NCBI RefSeq assembly: GCF_001039355.2 | Contig: NW_019774336.1 | Span: 543,094 to 583,966, forward strand | Length of the DNA stretch: 40,873 nt | Direction: 5' to 3' | Source: Lingula anatina | Lineage: Eukaryota; Brachiopoda; Lingulata; Lingulida; Lingulidae | Part shown: positions 1 to 40,873 of the stretch, one piece after another | How the letters are laid out: each line of letters starts with the position of its first letter | Numbering within the stretch: the first letter of the stretch is position 1 | Notes under the pieces: generated by a model | Seen by the model: only the letters and a program-made list of their open reading frames with translations | Told to the model about the DNA's origin: nothing | Databases searched by the model: none | Translations under genes and position numbers: made by a program

Positions 1-517
1 GGTTGAGACAAATGTTTACGATTTTACAAGGGGAAATAAATCGTTATAAATAACGTAAAATTGGTATCACGCTACCTAATATTACTACTCTCAAAATTTT
101 ATATCCTAGGAAACACGTTAACCAAGTGTCATCAAATAAATCGGCACAAAAGCACAACTTACGTCTTGTATGTCGCAGCACAAAATGAAGAGTACCTTTT
201 CACCTTTTCTTGCGCAGACACTAGTGCGCAGGGAGGGCTCTGCTGACGTCACAATTAAAGGATGGTCCCGATTGGAAGGCTACTATAGGCTAAGGAGCTG
301 GGGATATTCCGCTAGAGGACACTTCATGCTTAGACCGGTCTGAACGGTTCGCTGCTAAAAAATCTATACATAACCTGTTACACATTCACAAATCTATTGA
401 CCATTAAATAAGTAGAAATTTATAGACTGACGACTTGCTGGGTATTTAAAGTGATCAATTTTATTTCAAAGTAAAAGAAAAATGTTTGCAAACTGATTAC
501 TAAGAAAGTGTATAACG
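1..517. other. Upstream non-coding DNA, no gene recognised
   Basis: Short open frames occur here, but none has a recognisable domain, codon pattern or splice-site context. I see no gene. The stretch could hold distal regulatory DNA for vasa or the end of an off-window neighbour, but nothing in the sequence decides this. Confidence 0.4.
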
Positions 518-521
518 TTAA

Positions 522-846
522 AGGGATAACCTTTTGCTTTGGACAAAAATGAATTTTCATGTAGTGAACAACAATTTTCCCATACTTACCAATGGTGAAT
601 GAATCCATTTTTACATTCAAAGTTAGTCCCTGTTTTTTTTTTTGTTTTTTTTTCTAAAAAGTTTGTTATCTCTTAAGATATTATAACAGAGTTTAGCCAT
701 CAATGGAGGTCATGTGGTCTAAAGACAAGCTCAGATATCAGAATAATAGCTATAAGTGCCGTTTTTGTGGTATACCATATTTCTATGAGTTGTTCACAAT
801 GTTTTTATTGTGAAATATAGATCTCATACGAAGAGTTATTATTCCT
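522..846. mobile_element. TTAA-flanked MITE, copy A (piggyBac-like target site)
   Basis: This 325-bp element has a diverged second copy at 6303-6639. It is bordered by TTAA on both sides (518-521 and 847-850), the target duplication typical of piggyBac-type transposons. The right end, read on the minus strand, begins AGGAATAATAACTCTTCG, and the left end begins AGGGATAACC, so the termini are imperfect inverted repeats. Similarity to copy B runs through the whole interior, with indels around a poly-T tract near 632-652. No transposase frame is present, so it is non-autonomous. The superfamily is inferred from the TTAA borders only. Confidence 0.72.
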
Positions 847-1261
847 TTAATTATGTACACTTTCCTCCAACGCGCGTTTTGTGCCTGGAACACATGTATT
901 AGCCAGAGACAAATTAATCTAACCCTGGTAGAGGGTAAAATTCTAGCAGAACCTGAAAATCTTGTAAGCTCAAGAAAGAATTGCGACGGTAACGGTTCAT
1001 AAGTAGGGCCTACCCTAGGTTCTAGATTCCGGTATTGCCAGCTCGATCTTGATTTCATATATTATAACCCATATCAGCAATACCAGGTTGAAGCCCGATT
1101 CACAGTTACTCTAACACTCAGGGCATTCATAAGGGACCTACGGGAATCTTAAAAATAACAAGACTACCGGTATTTACATTCATAAAAAACATTGGGCATC
1201 GTCAGATCTTAGTCCCGGAAAAGGCGACACAGCGCTCCTGTCGTGTACAGTTTGTAAAACC

Positions 1262-1264
<3 letters not shown>

Positions 1265-1294
<30 letters not shown>
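1265..1294. repeat. (GA)n microsatellite
   Basis: About 15 uninterrupted GA units, seen directly in the sequence. It is a simple repeat and probably length-polymorphic. Confidence 0.95.
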
Positions 1295-1297
<3 letters not shown>

Positions 1298-1735
1298 TCA
1301 TTTACACTTTAAATAATATGATAGGCGTAGGAGAACTGGATGGATAGGGACATTATGTCACCAATGTAGCGAGAGCTTTCCGACTCTTGCCAGTGTTTTG
1401 TCAACCACGCGCCAGTCTAAAAGGTAGAAGAGGGCAATGGAGTATCCCCCGCCCCCGTCACTATTTTTTCTGCATCGTTCGAATGGTTAAAGGCCTACCG
1501 TGTTATTTGCTTCTTACGCTCCTGATGGACCTACGCTGTGCAACGTACACGTATATACATATGTAACTTCTTTTGGCAGTTATAATAATAATATATTATC
1601 ATATGTAATTGGAGGTCATCAAGAAATTGATTTATGTTGGGCCCATGATACATCCGATACATGGATCCAAGAATTAATGTATTGGGATTGGGTGACAGAA
1701 ACAGAAAGCAGCTTTCAAATTTGATGTTAACCCAG

Positions 1736-1749
1736 CCCCCCCCCCCCCC
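1736..1749. repeat. Poly-C homopolymer
   Basis: A run of 14 consecutive C residues. It could be a real low-complexity tract, and it is also a common place for sequencing length errors. Confidence 0.9.
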
Positions 1750-2039
1750 TTCACGGACATTTCAAGACCTAGCGATCGGTTTTCAATAATATCTCAATTT
1801 TTTTTAATACAAAGCCAGCATGATTTTATTATTAAAAGGAATAAAATACATTATTTCTTTGATAATATAGGAGATGAAGGATAAATGTATGTTCCCGTTT
1901 ACAAGAACTACTGACCAAGACAAGAAAAGTGTAATTTTGGTCCAAATGGTAACGCGACGTTATTTTTAAGTAACACAAATTTCTTGAAAACAAAAAGCCA
2001 GCAGCACTGCAGCAGTGCCGTTCCCAAAACACAGTGCCC

Positions 2040-2160
2040 AGCTTATAAAACTACAGCAGATTGTCTTGGGAACTTGGAAAATTCTGCAGTAATTATGTTT
2101 GTAATATCGGCGCCAGAAATTTCTAAGTCGGTGATTGGCGGAAAGAGTCCACGTGACTGA
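2040..2160 (+). promoter_or_regulatory. Putative vasa core promoter
   Basis: A TATA-like TTATAAAA lies at about 2043-2050, an inverted CCAAT box (ATTGG) at 2134-2138 and an E-box CACGTG at 2150-2155, all within 410 bp upstream of the vasa start codon. The order is not that of a textbook TATA promoter, because the CCAAT box lies downstream of the TATA-like motif. Each element is short enough to occur by chance. The start site and the length of the 5' UTR are inferred only. Confidence 0.22.
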
Positions 2161-2445
2161 CAGGGGTTCACCATGTGCTTGTGCTGAGGTGCAGTGTGAC
2201 AAGTGATTACAAGACTTCAGCGGAGCCACGGCACTTATCTTTCATTTTATTGCGTATTCAAAAGTTCCTGCTCAACTTACTTTGAAGGGCATATTTTTCT
2301 TCATTGAAGGAGAGGCGCAGAGCTAACTCTAATACAGATAAATACTCGATTTCCACTAGGCATATCGCACTGTTTCTGGGCACCTGTTGAGTGTTGCTGT
2401 GTCCACTTGAAGCACGAGGCAGGGGCATCGAATTTGTTTAATATC

Positions 2446-11162
<8,717 letters not shown>

Positions 11163-11750
11163 ACACAGCATAGCCCTGCAGAAAAAAACTTCATCAATAG
11201 ACAATCATTTTTGTATTAACAATTTATAGTTTAGATAGTTATCTTTCTGTTCCATGATATTTCTATATTGGAGCGTCTGCAAAGTGCTTATCCAAGGATT
11301 AGGATAATTACTCTTTTCCTTTTGGGAGATCTGTGTTGAACTTCTATCTTCCCTTTGAAGCCTGTACCAAACGAGAGATTGTGCAGCAGTTCATTTATGA
11401 ACTGGGTTTCTTTATTCTTTTGTAATGTTTCTCTTTAAATCTATTGATGTTGGTTGTTGCTACTGCTGCAGTTGAGCTCTTCTTAAAGCATGTAGGATCT
11501 GTGCCATATTGTCTGGAATTGCATTTTGTTAAGCTGACAGTGAGTTGCCTTTACCATGCAGGTAAAAACAAATTTTGAAGGGAATTTTATGAAAGCATTG
11601 GAAGTTTATGGCACACATTTGCCCATGTTTTGAAAAGGATATTGCTCAGTATGTAATTGGTGTGAAAGATGAAAGCATTTTTGTGTGGCATATCAAAGTT
11701 GACTTTTTACATAAATACATTCCAAATAAAATCTTGATAAAATAACCCTT
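11163..11750 (+). other. vasa 3' UTR with polyadenylation signal
   Basis: The sequence downstream of the vasa stop has no further exon. The first canonical AATAAA is at 11725-11730, giving an expected 3' UTR of about 580 nt. Another AATAAA occurs near 13689, so a longer UTR isoform is possible but untested. Confidence 0.5.
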
Positions 11751-12524
11751 TACCATGATTTGCTCTCCAAAATTTTCTTCAGCAAATTTCAGTCAGTTTG
11801 TTATCCAGGATGATTTTTTTCCTTGCATAATAGAACTGAGAACTGTTGGAAATCTGGTCATAGTGCTCAATTTAAAAACCCAGAAAGCTTGCTCTCAGGT
11901 ATATGTTGTTCAAAATGTTATTTGGTTGTACCATGTTTATGGCCAAGTTTTTCTGTTGGTGAATGGTGCCAAAATTTTTTTCACCAGAAAATTTGTGCCA
12001 TACCGATTAGCTGTAACTTAAGTAAACTTGAAAGTTCCTCCTAGACAAAATCATTGGAACTTTTTATCTTCCATCTCTTTAGATATTTTTGTATTCCATT
12101 TATATTTTATGTAACCAGTGTATATTCAAAGCCATTGTAGATTTAGAGGAAACATTTTATGCCAAATATCAAGTGAATAGAGAAGCAGTTTAGTCAAGTG
12201 CTAGAACGATTACACAGCCCTTTCCTCAAGAGGTGATCAAATGAACTGGAAATTGAATGTTGAACACCAACACATGCTGTCAGTGTTTTCAGTGAAGCTG
12301 CATCTGTAATGCAACGAGACAGGATATGCTTGTGTATGTCATGATATACAGGGATGAGATTTTTTCGACTGATTGTGGATATTCAACTTTCTGGGAGCCA
12401 AAAATATAATTGACCTAGGTGGCCCTTTTGACTTTATGTCATGTTTTCCAACTTTTTTTCACTAAATGGTAGTTTCATCCCTGGATATATTTGGCTAAAG
12501 GTGCACAGGACTGAAAACCCACTC
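11751..12524. other. Non-coding DNA downstream of vasa
   Basis: I recognise no gene, RNA or repeat in this stretch. Short open frames such as 11755-12021 lack family resemblance. It may be part of an extended vasa 3' UTR or intergenic DNA. Confidence 0.4.
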
Positions 12525-12745
12525 CTAGACCCCCTTCCCAGAGATTAGATCGATCCAACTTGATCAACCTTACTCCCTGGGGGTTCACGCTAAACAGCTG
12601 TCAGCCGAGCGTGCACAAAAGTTAATTACCCCCTTACAGATTGTAGTAGGCGGGACGGACATTTAAGCCGTATTATCTGACAGTAATCTAGTGAGACTCC
12701 CCACGGGCCTAGATCGATCTAAAATCTATGGGAATGCACCCCTAG
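12525..12745. mobile_element. MITE family 2, copy 2
   Basis: The best-preserved partner of the element at 3968-4189, in the same orientation. Blocks are shared across the full length, including CTGACAGTAATCTAGTGAGA near the right end and GATCGATCTAAAATCTATGG at the terminus. The ends are inverted repeats; a CTAG lies at each border (12525-12528 and 12742-12745). It is non-coding. Confidence 0.78.
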
Positions 12746-13073
12746 TCATTTAAAACCCCAGTCACAGCAGCTTCATGTGAAGCTAGTTCTGTTTGACATC
12801 TGTGGGGGAAGAGGCTGTGTTCTTATAGCACTGGTAGAATTACATAGCAGCAGTAGTAGCAACTCCATTTTATTATTCCTTGTTGTATCCTTCAGTGTTC
12901 TAGATAGAGTTAGTAAACAATGAGCATCTTTTTGCTTTGTACTGAACATTCACTTGTTTCCTAAAGAAGACAAATTTAACTTTGATTGCAGAAAAAAGGA
13001 CCCCCCTCACAGATGAAGACAACAGAACTAGCTTTGCATGGTAGCACTAAGCAGTCACTTATGTTGTCTTTGA

Positions 13074-13320
13074 GACCATTTCCAGAGCCTATCATACTAA
13101 CTGTGGATCGATCTATCTCCAAATTCTCGCTAAATTGCAATCAAATAAAGCAGCTTAATGTCTGTCATGCCTACTAAATCAGCTAGGGGATAATTAATTA
13201 TCATTTAGCAGCTTTAGTAGGTGTGCCAAACATCTAAGGTGCCTTAGCTGAAACAAATTTAGCGAGAAACCCCTTGGAGATGGACCAATCCTGTTAGATC
13301 AATCTAGGTATGGGAATCCA
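13074..13320. mobile_element. MITE family 2, diverged copy 3 with 8-bp target duplication
   Basis: About 247 bp with long imperfect inverted repeats of about 60 bp. The left arm includes GATCGATCTATCTCCAA and TCTCGCTAAATT; the right arm on the minus strand includes GATTGATCTAACAGG, CATCTCCAAGG and TCTCGCTAAATT. The central block GCAGCTTTAGTAGG resembles copies 1 and 2. The octamer GTCTTTGA directly flanks both ends (13066-13073 and 13321-13328), as expected of an 8-bp target duplication (hAT-like size). The family link is by eye and weaker than for copies 1 and 2. Confidence 0.65.
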
Positions 13321-13329
13321 GTCTTTGAT

Positions 13330-15322
13330 GCTTTGCCTGTTTAAGCCTCTTCAGCTGTGTTGGGATAGGGTTACTTTGATGATCTAGTACTTACAAACTT
13401 GCTATTTTGAATTGTGTATGTAGGTTCTTTTTATCAGAAATAATGTAAAATATGTGGTAAAATGTTGTTTTTACCTACCTACTCCACTATTTCATCTGCC
13501 AGATTTCAGAGGTGCTATTGTTAATTAACATTACTTTTGAGGAAGAGACCCTATATACAGAACTGAATATATAGCAAATGTCACTATACAGCATAAGGTA
13601 TGTGCAACCTTTTATTTGTAATTTACATACCACATGAGATTAAGTAGATTTGTTTTATATGAGATGTGACATGCTAGAGGTCTGATTCAATAAAGGATGT
13701 CCAGTTTTGAAGCAAGTTGTGATACTTTCCCCGGTGAAATATAGGTTTTAGTGGTGTGTGGACCAAGCTGGGACTTTGTCGTCTAGGAAACATTGCTGTC
13801 GGGGAAGACCCATGCAACATTGTCTTTATACCCCTGGGCTCAAGCAAAATCAGTTATATTCTTGGATCTGTAGAAAACAGTTTTATCTAGTCCAATGCTA
13901 CAGAAACATTCATTTTCAGTGGTAATTTTTTTACACTGTTTATTGAATACCATTAGAAAACAAAGTGTAGAGGTCTTGAGCTAAAAAGTGAATCTCATTT
14001 GAAAGTGTTACAAGCTCTGAGAAACTGGATGGATCAACTGGAAATAGTTAAGGTGTTAATAAAGTTAACTTCAGCATTATGAAAAGTTTTGACTTGTTAT
14101 TTGACCACTAATCAGTTTTCTTGTTGAATTTGAACCCTGTGAAACTTGGAGCCTCTGATGACCAGTTCAACTACCCTCGCATCCTTGAAGCATGGCACTG
14201 CCATCACTGTTTACTTCGTGAAAGAAACCAAATATATTGCTATATCTTTAACATTAAAATCTGTCATTCATTTAAATTAAAGACATTTATTGTCCAAGAG
14301 TTAAGTTCATAAGTATCAATTTACCCATCATTGGATGGTGGAAGGAGTCATTTGGTACAAAAACCATGAAAAATTGCAATAATTGCCTTTGAAGGTAAAT
14401 TTTAATGTGGTGGTGTAAAGTTTTAGAAGAAACTCTTGGCAAGTTGGCATGAAGCTTCTATATTTTAAAACATTGAAATGCAAAATACCAGTGATTACTA
14501 CGTTTTATTAGTTTGCCTCGATATATTTACACATTGAAGCAAATCCATACCTTTGCATATGCAAACCAGTGTATATGCTGCACAAAGGTGCCAGTTGTAA
14601 TTTGAAATCTTGATTATGCAGCATCAAAGATAATTGCACAAAGTTCCTTTCCTATTATTATGCAACAGAATAAATGCCAATGATTATGTTTCAAAGGAAA
14701 GGACATTGAGCAATGCAGAAAACCACTAGAAAAATACAGGCAAGTTCATGAACAACTGAAGTCATAATTTTACGAAAAAAATTGTAGAGATACCTATTGA
14801 GCACATATAGCATTAGCAAAATTTGAAATATATATACTTATATATACACAAGCTACTTTTATCACAGAAAACTGAATTATCAAATGATACAAGTAGATAA
14901 AACCTAGCAAAATAGAAACTGTTGAGCAAAATATTACTTACTCCAACACTATATGACTGTGTTATTCTTCATGCAGATTGTCATGCTCACATCGGTGGTT
15001 TTAAAGAGATTCAATTATTCCACAATTCACATAATGATATTGTTTAAAAATTTCGTGGAATGCATTGGTTACTTTCAGCAGTATAGAAATGAGTTTCATT
15101 TATATCCCTTTGAAATAAAAATTGTCACAAAATCTCTTCTCAGGCAGTTCCTTTTGCCTGTTTTGACCACCTAGTTCATAGTGCATGCACTTGTATTGGT
15201 ACATATTGAGCAGAAGGCAGCTTTGATTTCTCAATCCATGCCATTATATGTCAATGCCCAAAAATGGCTATCCGCCCCATCAATACATTTAACAGTATTT
15301 GGACTGTGAACAGTCCCACAGC
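13330..15322. other. Gene-poor stretch between the convergent vasa and PG-repeat genes
   Basis: No coding exon or structural RNA is recognised on either strand. The right part must contain the 3' UTR of the minus-strand PG-repeat gene; a minus-strand AATAAA (TTTATT at 14504-14509) is one possible polyadenylation signal. The left part may hold a long vasa 3' UTR isoform. Confidence 0.35.
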
Positions 15323-19445
<4,123 letters not shown>

Positions 19446-20022
19446 TCTACTTGTTTAATGTGGTTCCTGCAACGATGGACTAAATAAAGACCGTCTCTTT
19501 AGGCCCACAATCGCCCTGACTGATACATCTGTCAGTGGCAAAAATCTCGTAAAGTATCGATTACCATGTGTCTATGTTCAGCTTGGCCGCTCGATGTCCG
19601 TCACATGGCAACGAGGAAGCCTTTACTCTCTAAACCTTGTAAATGTTTTATTAAATATAACACCGCTTGTTAGAATTTTGTGATCAATATATAGAAACAG
19701 AGTAATAATATTTATTTTTTATATTTCTAACATACCATCACCGATAGTTTGTGAAAATTTAAAGAGAGTATACAGTAGAAGTTCTACAATGTGATGATTT
19801 GTAGCTACTACGGCATGTCTCAGAATTATTACTAAAATATGGAACGGCACCGAACTCAGGTTGCAACAATGTTTGTAAACGTGATATAATACGGAAGAGT
19901 CTCATTTTTATATATTTTGGCTTGATTATAATTACAAATATTTACAATTTAGATTTTAGTGACATAACGTCCATTCCGGGTGACGGTAATAATAATCTAC
20001 AGTATCCTACATACCCGAACTA
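19446..20022. promoter_or_regulatory. Head-to-head intergenic region (PG-repeat gene / DPYD), likely bidirectional promoter
   Basis: Only 577 bp separate the two divergent start codons, so the core promoters of both genes should lie here, unless either has an unseen upstream non-coding exon. No clear TATA box for either direction was found. The main recognisable motif is the X-box-like site at 19600-19612, nearer the PG-repeat gene. Confidence 0.5.
19600..19612 (-). promoter_or_regulatory. RFX X-box-like motif upstream of the PG-repeat gene
   Basis: GTCACATGGCAAC holds a perfect right half-site (GGCAAC) and a left half-site one base off GTNRCC, with a 1-base spacer. The X-box consensus is GTNRCC-N(0-3)-RGYAAC (RFX family knowledge). 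It lies 155 bp upstream of the start codon of a predicted axonemal gene, where RFX ciliary regulators typically bind. It is a single motif and could be chance. Confidence 0.4.
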
Positions 20023-30699
<10,677 letters not shown>

Positions 30700-31662
30700 T
30701 GCTTAACAGGTGCTAAAATGGGATAAGTTTATTAAACGCCAAAGTATATAGTGGTGCAGCACTACTGAATACATTTGTATTTTAGAGTATTTATTGGATT
30801 TATTCATATACAGAACTTTTATTTTACATATGATCAATAAGTACTTATAGGCTGATCTAGAATATATTTTAATTTTTGCATTATTGTTATTATGATAATC
30901 ATATATACATTTGGTATTAATCATTATATGTATTTGTTCTGAAATGATTACTTCACATATCAAACACTGGTTTTCCTAAATTCTATAAAAATTTTGCACA
31001 TGTATGCACTTGATATCCAGACATTTTATTTTTTACAATTAATCAAATTATGATGCTTATTATTATGAAAATTACTGTTTAGTTATAGTATGATTTTATT
31101 TTAGAAGGAAAGGGGGCTAAGGTCAAATATGGATAAAGTAAAAACCCACCCTATCCCCACCTTTCCACATAGTTGTTTTAATATTGGATAGCAGCAAGCC
31201 TTGTGTGACCGATTTTTACAATAATCACTGCCTCGCCTCAGGACTGTAGAGAATCAAAATAGAGTGATAATGTATGTGATTGCAGATTCATTACCATTAG
31301 GTCATATATTTCTTACATATCACAGCAATAAAATGTAGACACATAATAAAACTGAAATAAAAAAAGGCGATCTGTTCCTTATGTAACTGTGTTTTTATGT
31401 ATATGGTATTGGAGTTTGCCATCAACAAGGAAATGAGAGACTGTAATTCTTCTGTATTTAATACAGTTCATTTTATTTTTTATGGCATCCATGCTGCACA
31501 TTTCGATTGCATTGAGGATAATTTGTGTTTGTGATAATTTTTTGATTAGAAATATATATCAGTCTAAGACGAAGATATTTATAGTTTATTTTTTAATTTT
31601 GTACATAAAATAGCTTTTGTATTAGTACATTTTTATCCATGATTGCTCTCAGACAAAAAGTT

Positions 31663-32145
31663 TTATTACCTGAATAGCACTCGGGGAGCACAACCTCTGC
31701 CAAGACAAATAAGTAATTACTTATTTATTTATTTATAAATCAATTAAATAATTAGTTCATGGATCATCAGCAAAATCTAATCATCTCTTTCTTAATCCAT
31801 TTCTGTCTTTCCTGAAAATTTCATAAAATTGGTCCATTTCTGACCTATCCTGAAAATTTTTGCATTAAATAATTAATTTGATAAATAAATGGATCATAAC
31901 CGAAATCTAATCATTACTTACCCGACCCATTTCTGACCTAATTGAAAATTTCATTAAAATCTTTAAATAATAAATTACTTAATTTAATCAGTGGATCTTC
32001 ATCAAAATCAAATCTTAGGGCAATTTGTGACCTATCCTGAAAATTTCACTAAAATCCACTTATTTCTTTTTTGCGTAATGCTCTCCACAGACAAACCCAC
32101 TAACGGTGACAAAAACATTACCTCTTCCATTGTCCGAGGTAATAA
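31663..32145. mobile_element. Dispersed repeat with TTATTACCT/AGGTAATAA ends and internal tandem units
   Basis: The ends are short inverted repeats, TTATTACCT (31663-31671) and AGGTAATAA (32137-32145). Inside, diverged tandem units of roughly 100-130 bp repeat the pattern ATGGATCAT..AAATCTAATCA, then CCATTTCTGACCTATCCTGA, then AAATTTCAT.AAAAT. An ACAACCTCTGCC / ACCTCTTCCATTGTCCGAGG theme lies near the ends. I recall short repeats of this style (ending GGAGGTAATAA) in mollusc and other invertebrate genomes; that link is from memory. No coding capacity. Confidence 0.6.
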
Positions 32146-32448
32146 GTTGGTTTAGATATATCCCGATTTTCAAAAATAACGTAAATTACGCCAAATGGAA
32201 GAATACAGAGGTTAAGAAGATGGTCTACCATTGCAGCCTTTTGTGTACAGGTTGGGCAAATAGTAGATAAGGCGACACACATTTGCAGTATGGACTATAC
32301 ATGTAAGGCAATATAAGTAAACGCCCCACAAAATAGATACAAGGATGATATCATTGCATTACTTATCTATTTCACCGACTTCTTCAGACTACTCGGGGCA
32401 ACATGAGTGGGTAACATGACTGAGGCAAGTGCCGACGGACCAACAGTT
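32146..32448. other. Unique sequence left of the N junction
   Basis: This 300-bp stretch matches neither side of the DPYD duplication. It ends with an ATG at 32416 followed by ten codons that run open into the ambiguous base. No gene can be named from so little sequence. Confidence 0.4.
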
Positions 32449-32449
32449 N
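32449..32449. other. Single ambiguous base (N) at the duplication junction
   Basis: The only N in the window sits exactly where unique sequence meets the second DPYD copy. It may mark a join between contigs or haplotypes rather than a random unread base. Confidence 0.9.
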
Positions 32450-32622
32450 TAACCATTCTTTAAGCAATTTATATGTAGTGATTTTTTTCTTTTTCATTTT
32501 TACGGAATGGTACCTTTTATTATTAATTTATTTATTTATAATTATATATTTTTGTTATATATATTTCTTTTTGGAATGCTGAAATTTTGCTTTTTAATAC
32601 AAAAGGATTTTTTTGTTTCTAG

Positions 32623-40157
<7,535 letters not shown>

Positions 40158-40586
40158 ATGGGAGATAACTCTGGCTTAAGGTTACATTATCACTGCTAAG
40201 ACTGCACCATTTATATTATGGATATGAAAAGCTTTAAGACAGTAAATGTAAAAAAAAATATTGAAGAATTGTCTATCACCATATGCTCTTAGGTCTACCT
40301 CGTCCTATAGTCAGTAATATCACTTGCTGATTGTTGAAGAACATATTTTGAAATAGGGAAGTTTGCATTAGGGGACCAGTCTTCTATAACATGCACATGA
40401 CACACAAAGATCATTGAAGAATATTCTTATATATATAATGCCAATTTATATGGAATTTATATATTTCTTTTCATAGTTTAGTGAGTTTTTTTTTCTTAGA
40501 TTGCAAGTTTATTGAATGCTCAGGCAAGGCTTGTAGGACACTGAGACACTGGGTTCTAAAAAGAAGTGCCATATGATTAATTTTAA
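40158..40586 (+). other. 3' UTR-like part of the second DPYD copy
   Basis: Matches 30270-30699 with small differences. It is cut off before the AATAAA cluster seen after the first copy. Confidence 0.8.
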
Positions 40587-40873
40587 GTGTGTGTCCATGA
40601 TAAGACCAGTCAGAGGGTGGCAAGGTGGGGGTCAACAGATTTCAACCAAATTCATAATGTAGTTGCATACATAGGAGATATTCACATTGAAGGCAACAAT
40701 CCCAAAAGAAATCATTGGATATAATTATAATATAATATTAAATGTTTTGGCCATTTTTGGCTTGATTTTCAGCTTCGGTCAATAAAGCCACTTCATAAGC
40801 AAATATGTCAAAACTGCTGACTTTTTAAAATAAATTGATAATTTACCTATTTAAACCAGCCATTTGCCATAAA
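40587..40873. other. Unique sequence right of the second DPYD copy
   Basis: About 290 bp with no similarity to the flank of the first copy. An AATAAA at 40781-40786 could serve as an alternative polyadenylation signal for copy 2. No gene is seen. Confidence 0.45.

Larger units (their letters stand above)
851..2033. other. Non-coding DNA upstream of vasa
   Basis: No exon with a recognisable product was found. The stretch contains a GA microsatellite, a poly-C run at 1736-1749 and several short frames, the longest near 1500-1724 (74 codons) with no family resemblance that I can see. It is probably intergenic or distal 5' regulatory DNA of vasa. Confidence 0.4.

Noticed and set aside
1500-1724. 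74-codon plus-strand frame upstream of vasa
   Set aside because: No family resemblance, no splice context and no codon signal; it is of chance length for this composition.
12986-13177. 63-codon plus-strand frame near the third family-2 MITE
   Set aside because: It runs across the MITE border and into its left arm, with no recognisable protein.

Overview
This is AT-rich eukaryotic nuclear DNA. It has large GT-AG introns, microsatellites and several small non-autonomous transposons. Gene content suggests a marine invertebrate, most likely a lophotrochozoan such as a mollusc: a Vasa protein carrying CCHC zinc knuckles, long Gly/Ser/Phe repeats, and a short dispersed repeat of a type I associate with mollusc genomes. 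The species cannot be fixed from the sequence alone.

Layout: (1) 1-2445, upstream DNA with a TTAA-flanked MITE, a GA microsatellite and a putative promoter. (2) 2446-11162, a complete 18-exon vasa/DDX4 gene on the + strand. (3) 11163-15322, the vasa 3' UTR and a gene-poor stretch holding two copies of a second MITE family; a third copy lies in a vasa intron. (4) 15323-19445, minus strand, a complete 10-exon sperm-tail PG-rich repeat gene, probably LEXM/CIMAP2. Its first intron carries a long CT microsatellite and a 461-bp fold-back transposon. (5) 19446-20022, a 577-bp head-to-head intergenic region with a near-consensus RFX X-box. (6) 20023-30269, a complete 23-exon dihydropyrimidine dehydrogenase gene (DPYD, 1035 aa). 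(7) 30270-32448, the DPYD 3' UTR and a dispersed repeat, ending at a single N (32449). (8) 32450-40586, a second, nearly identical copy of DPYD intron 2 to 3' UTR (exons 3-23, open throughout, exons 1-2 missing), then about 290 bp of unrelated sequence.

Vasa and the PG-repeat gene are tail to tail; the PG-repeat gene and DPYD are head to head. Vasa is a germline RNA helicase, the PG-repeat family is associated with axonemes and sperm tails, and DPYD starts pyrimidine-base breakdown. They form no single pathway; the layout is ordinary gene neighbourhood.

The item most worth checking is the DPYD duplication. It is either a recent partial tandem duplication or an assembly artefact (an unmerged second haplotype joined at the N). 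I saw no convincing new multi-gene system. The other notable signals are transposons, modular exon structure and regulatory candidates. Exon models were built by hand from splice sites, reading frame and remembered family sequence; no alignment or transcript data were available.
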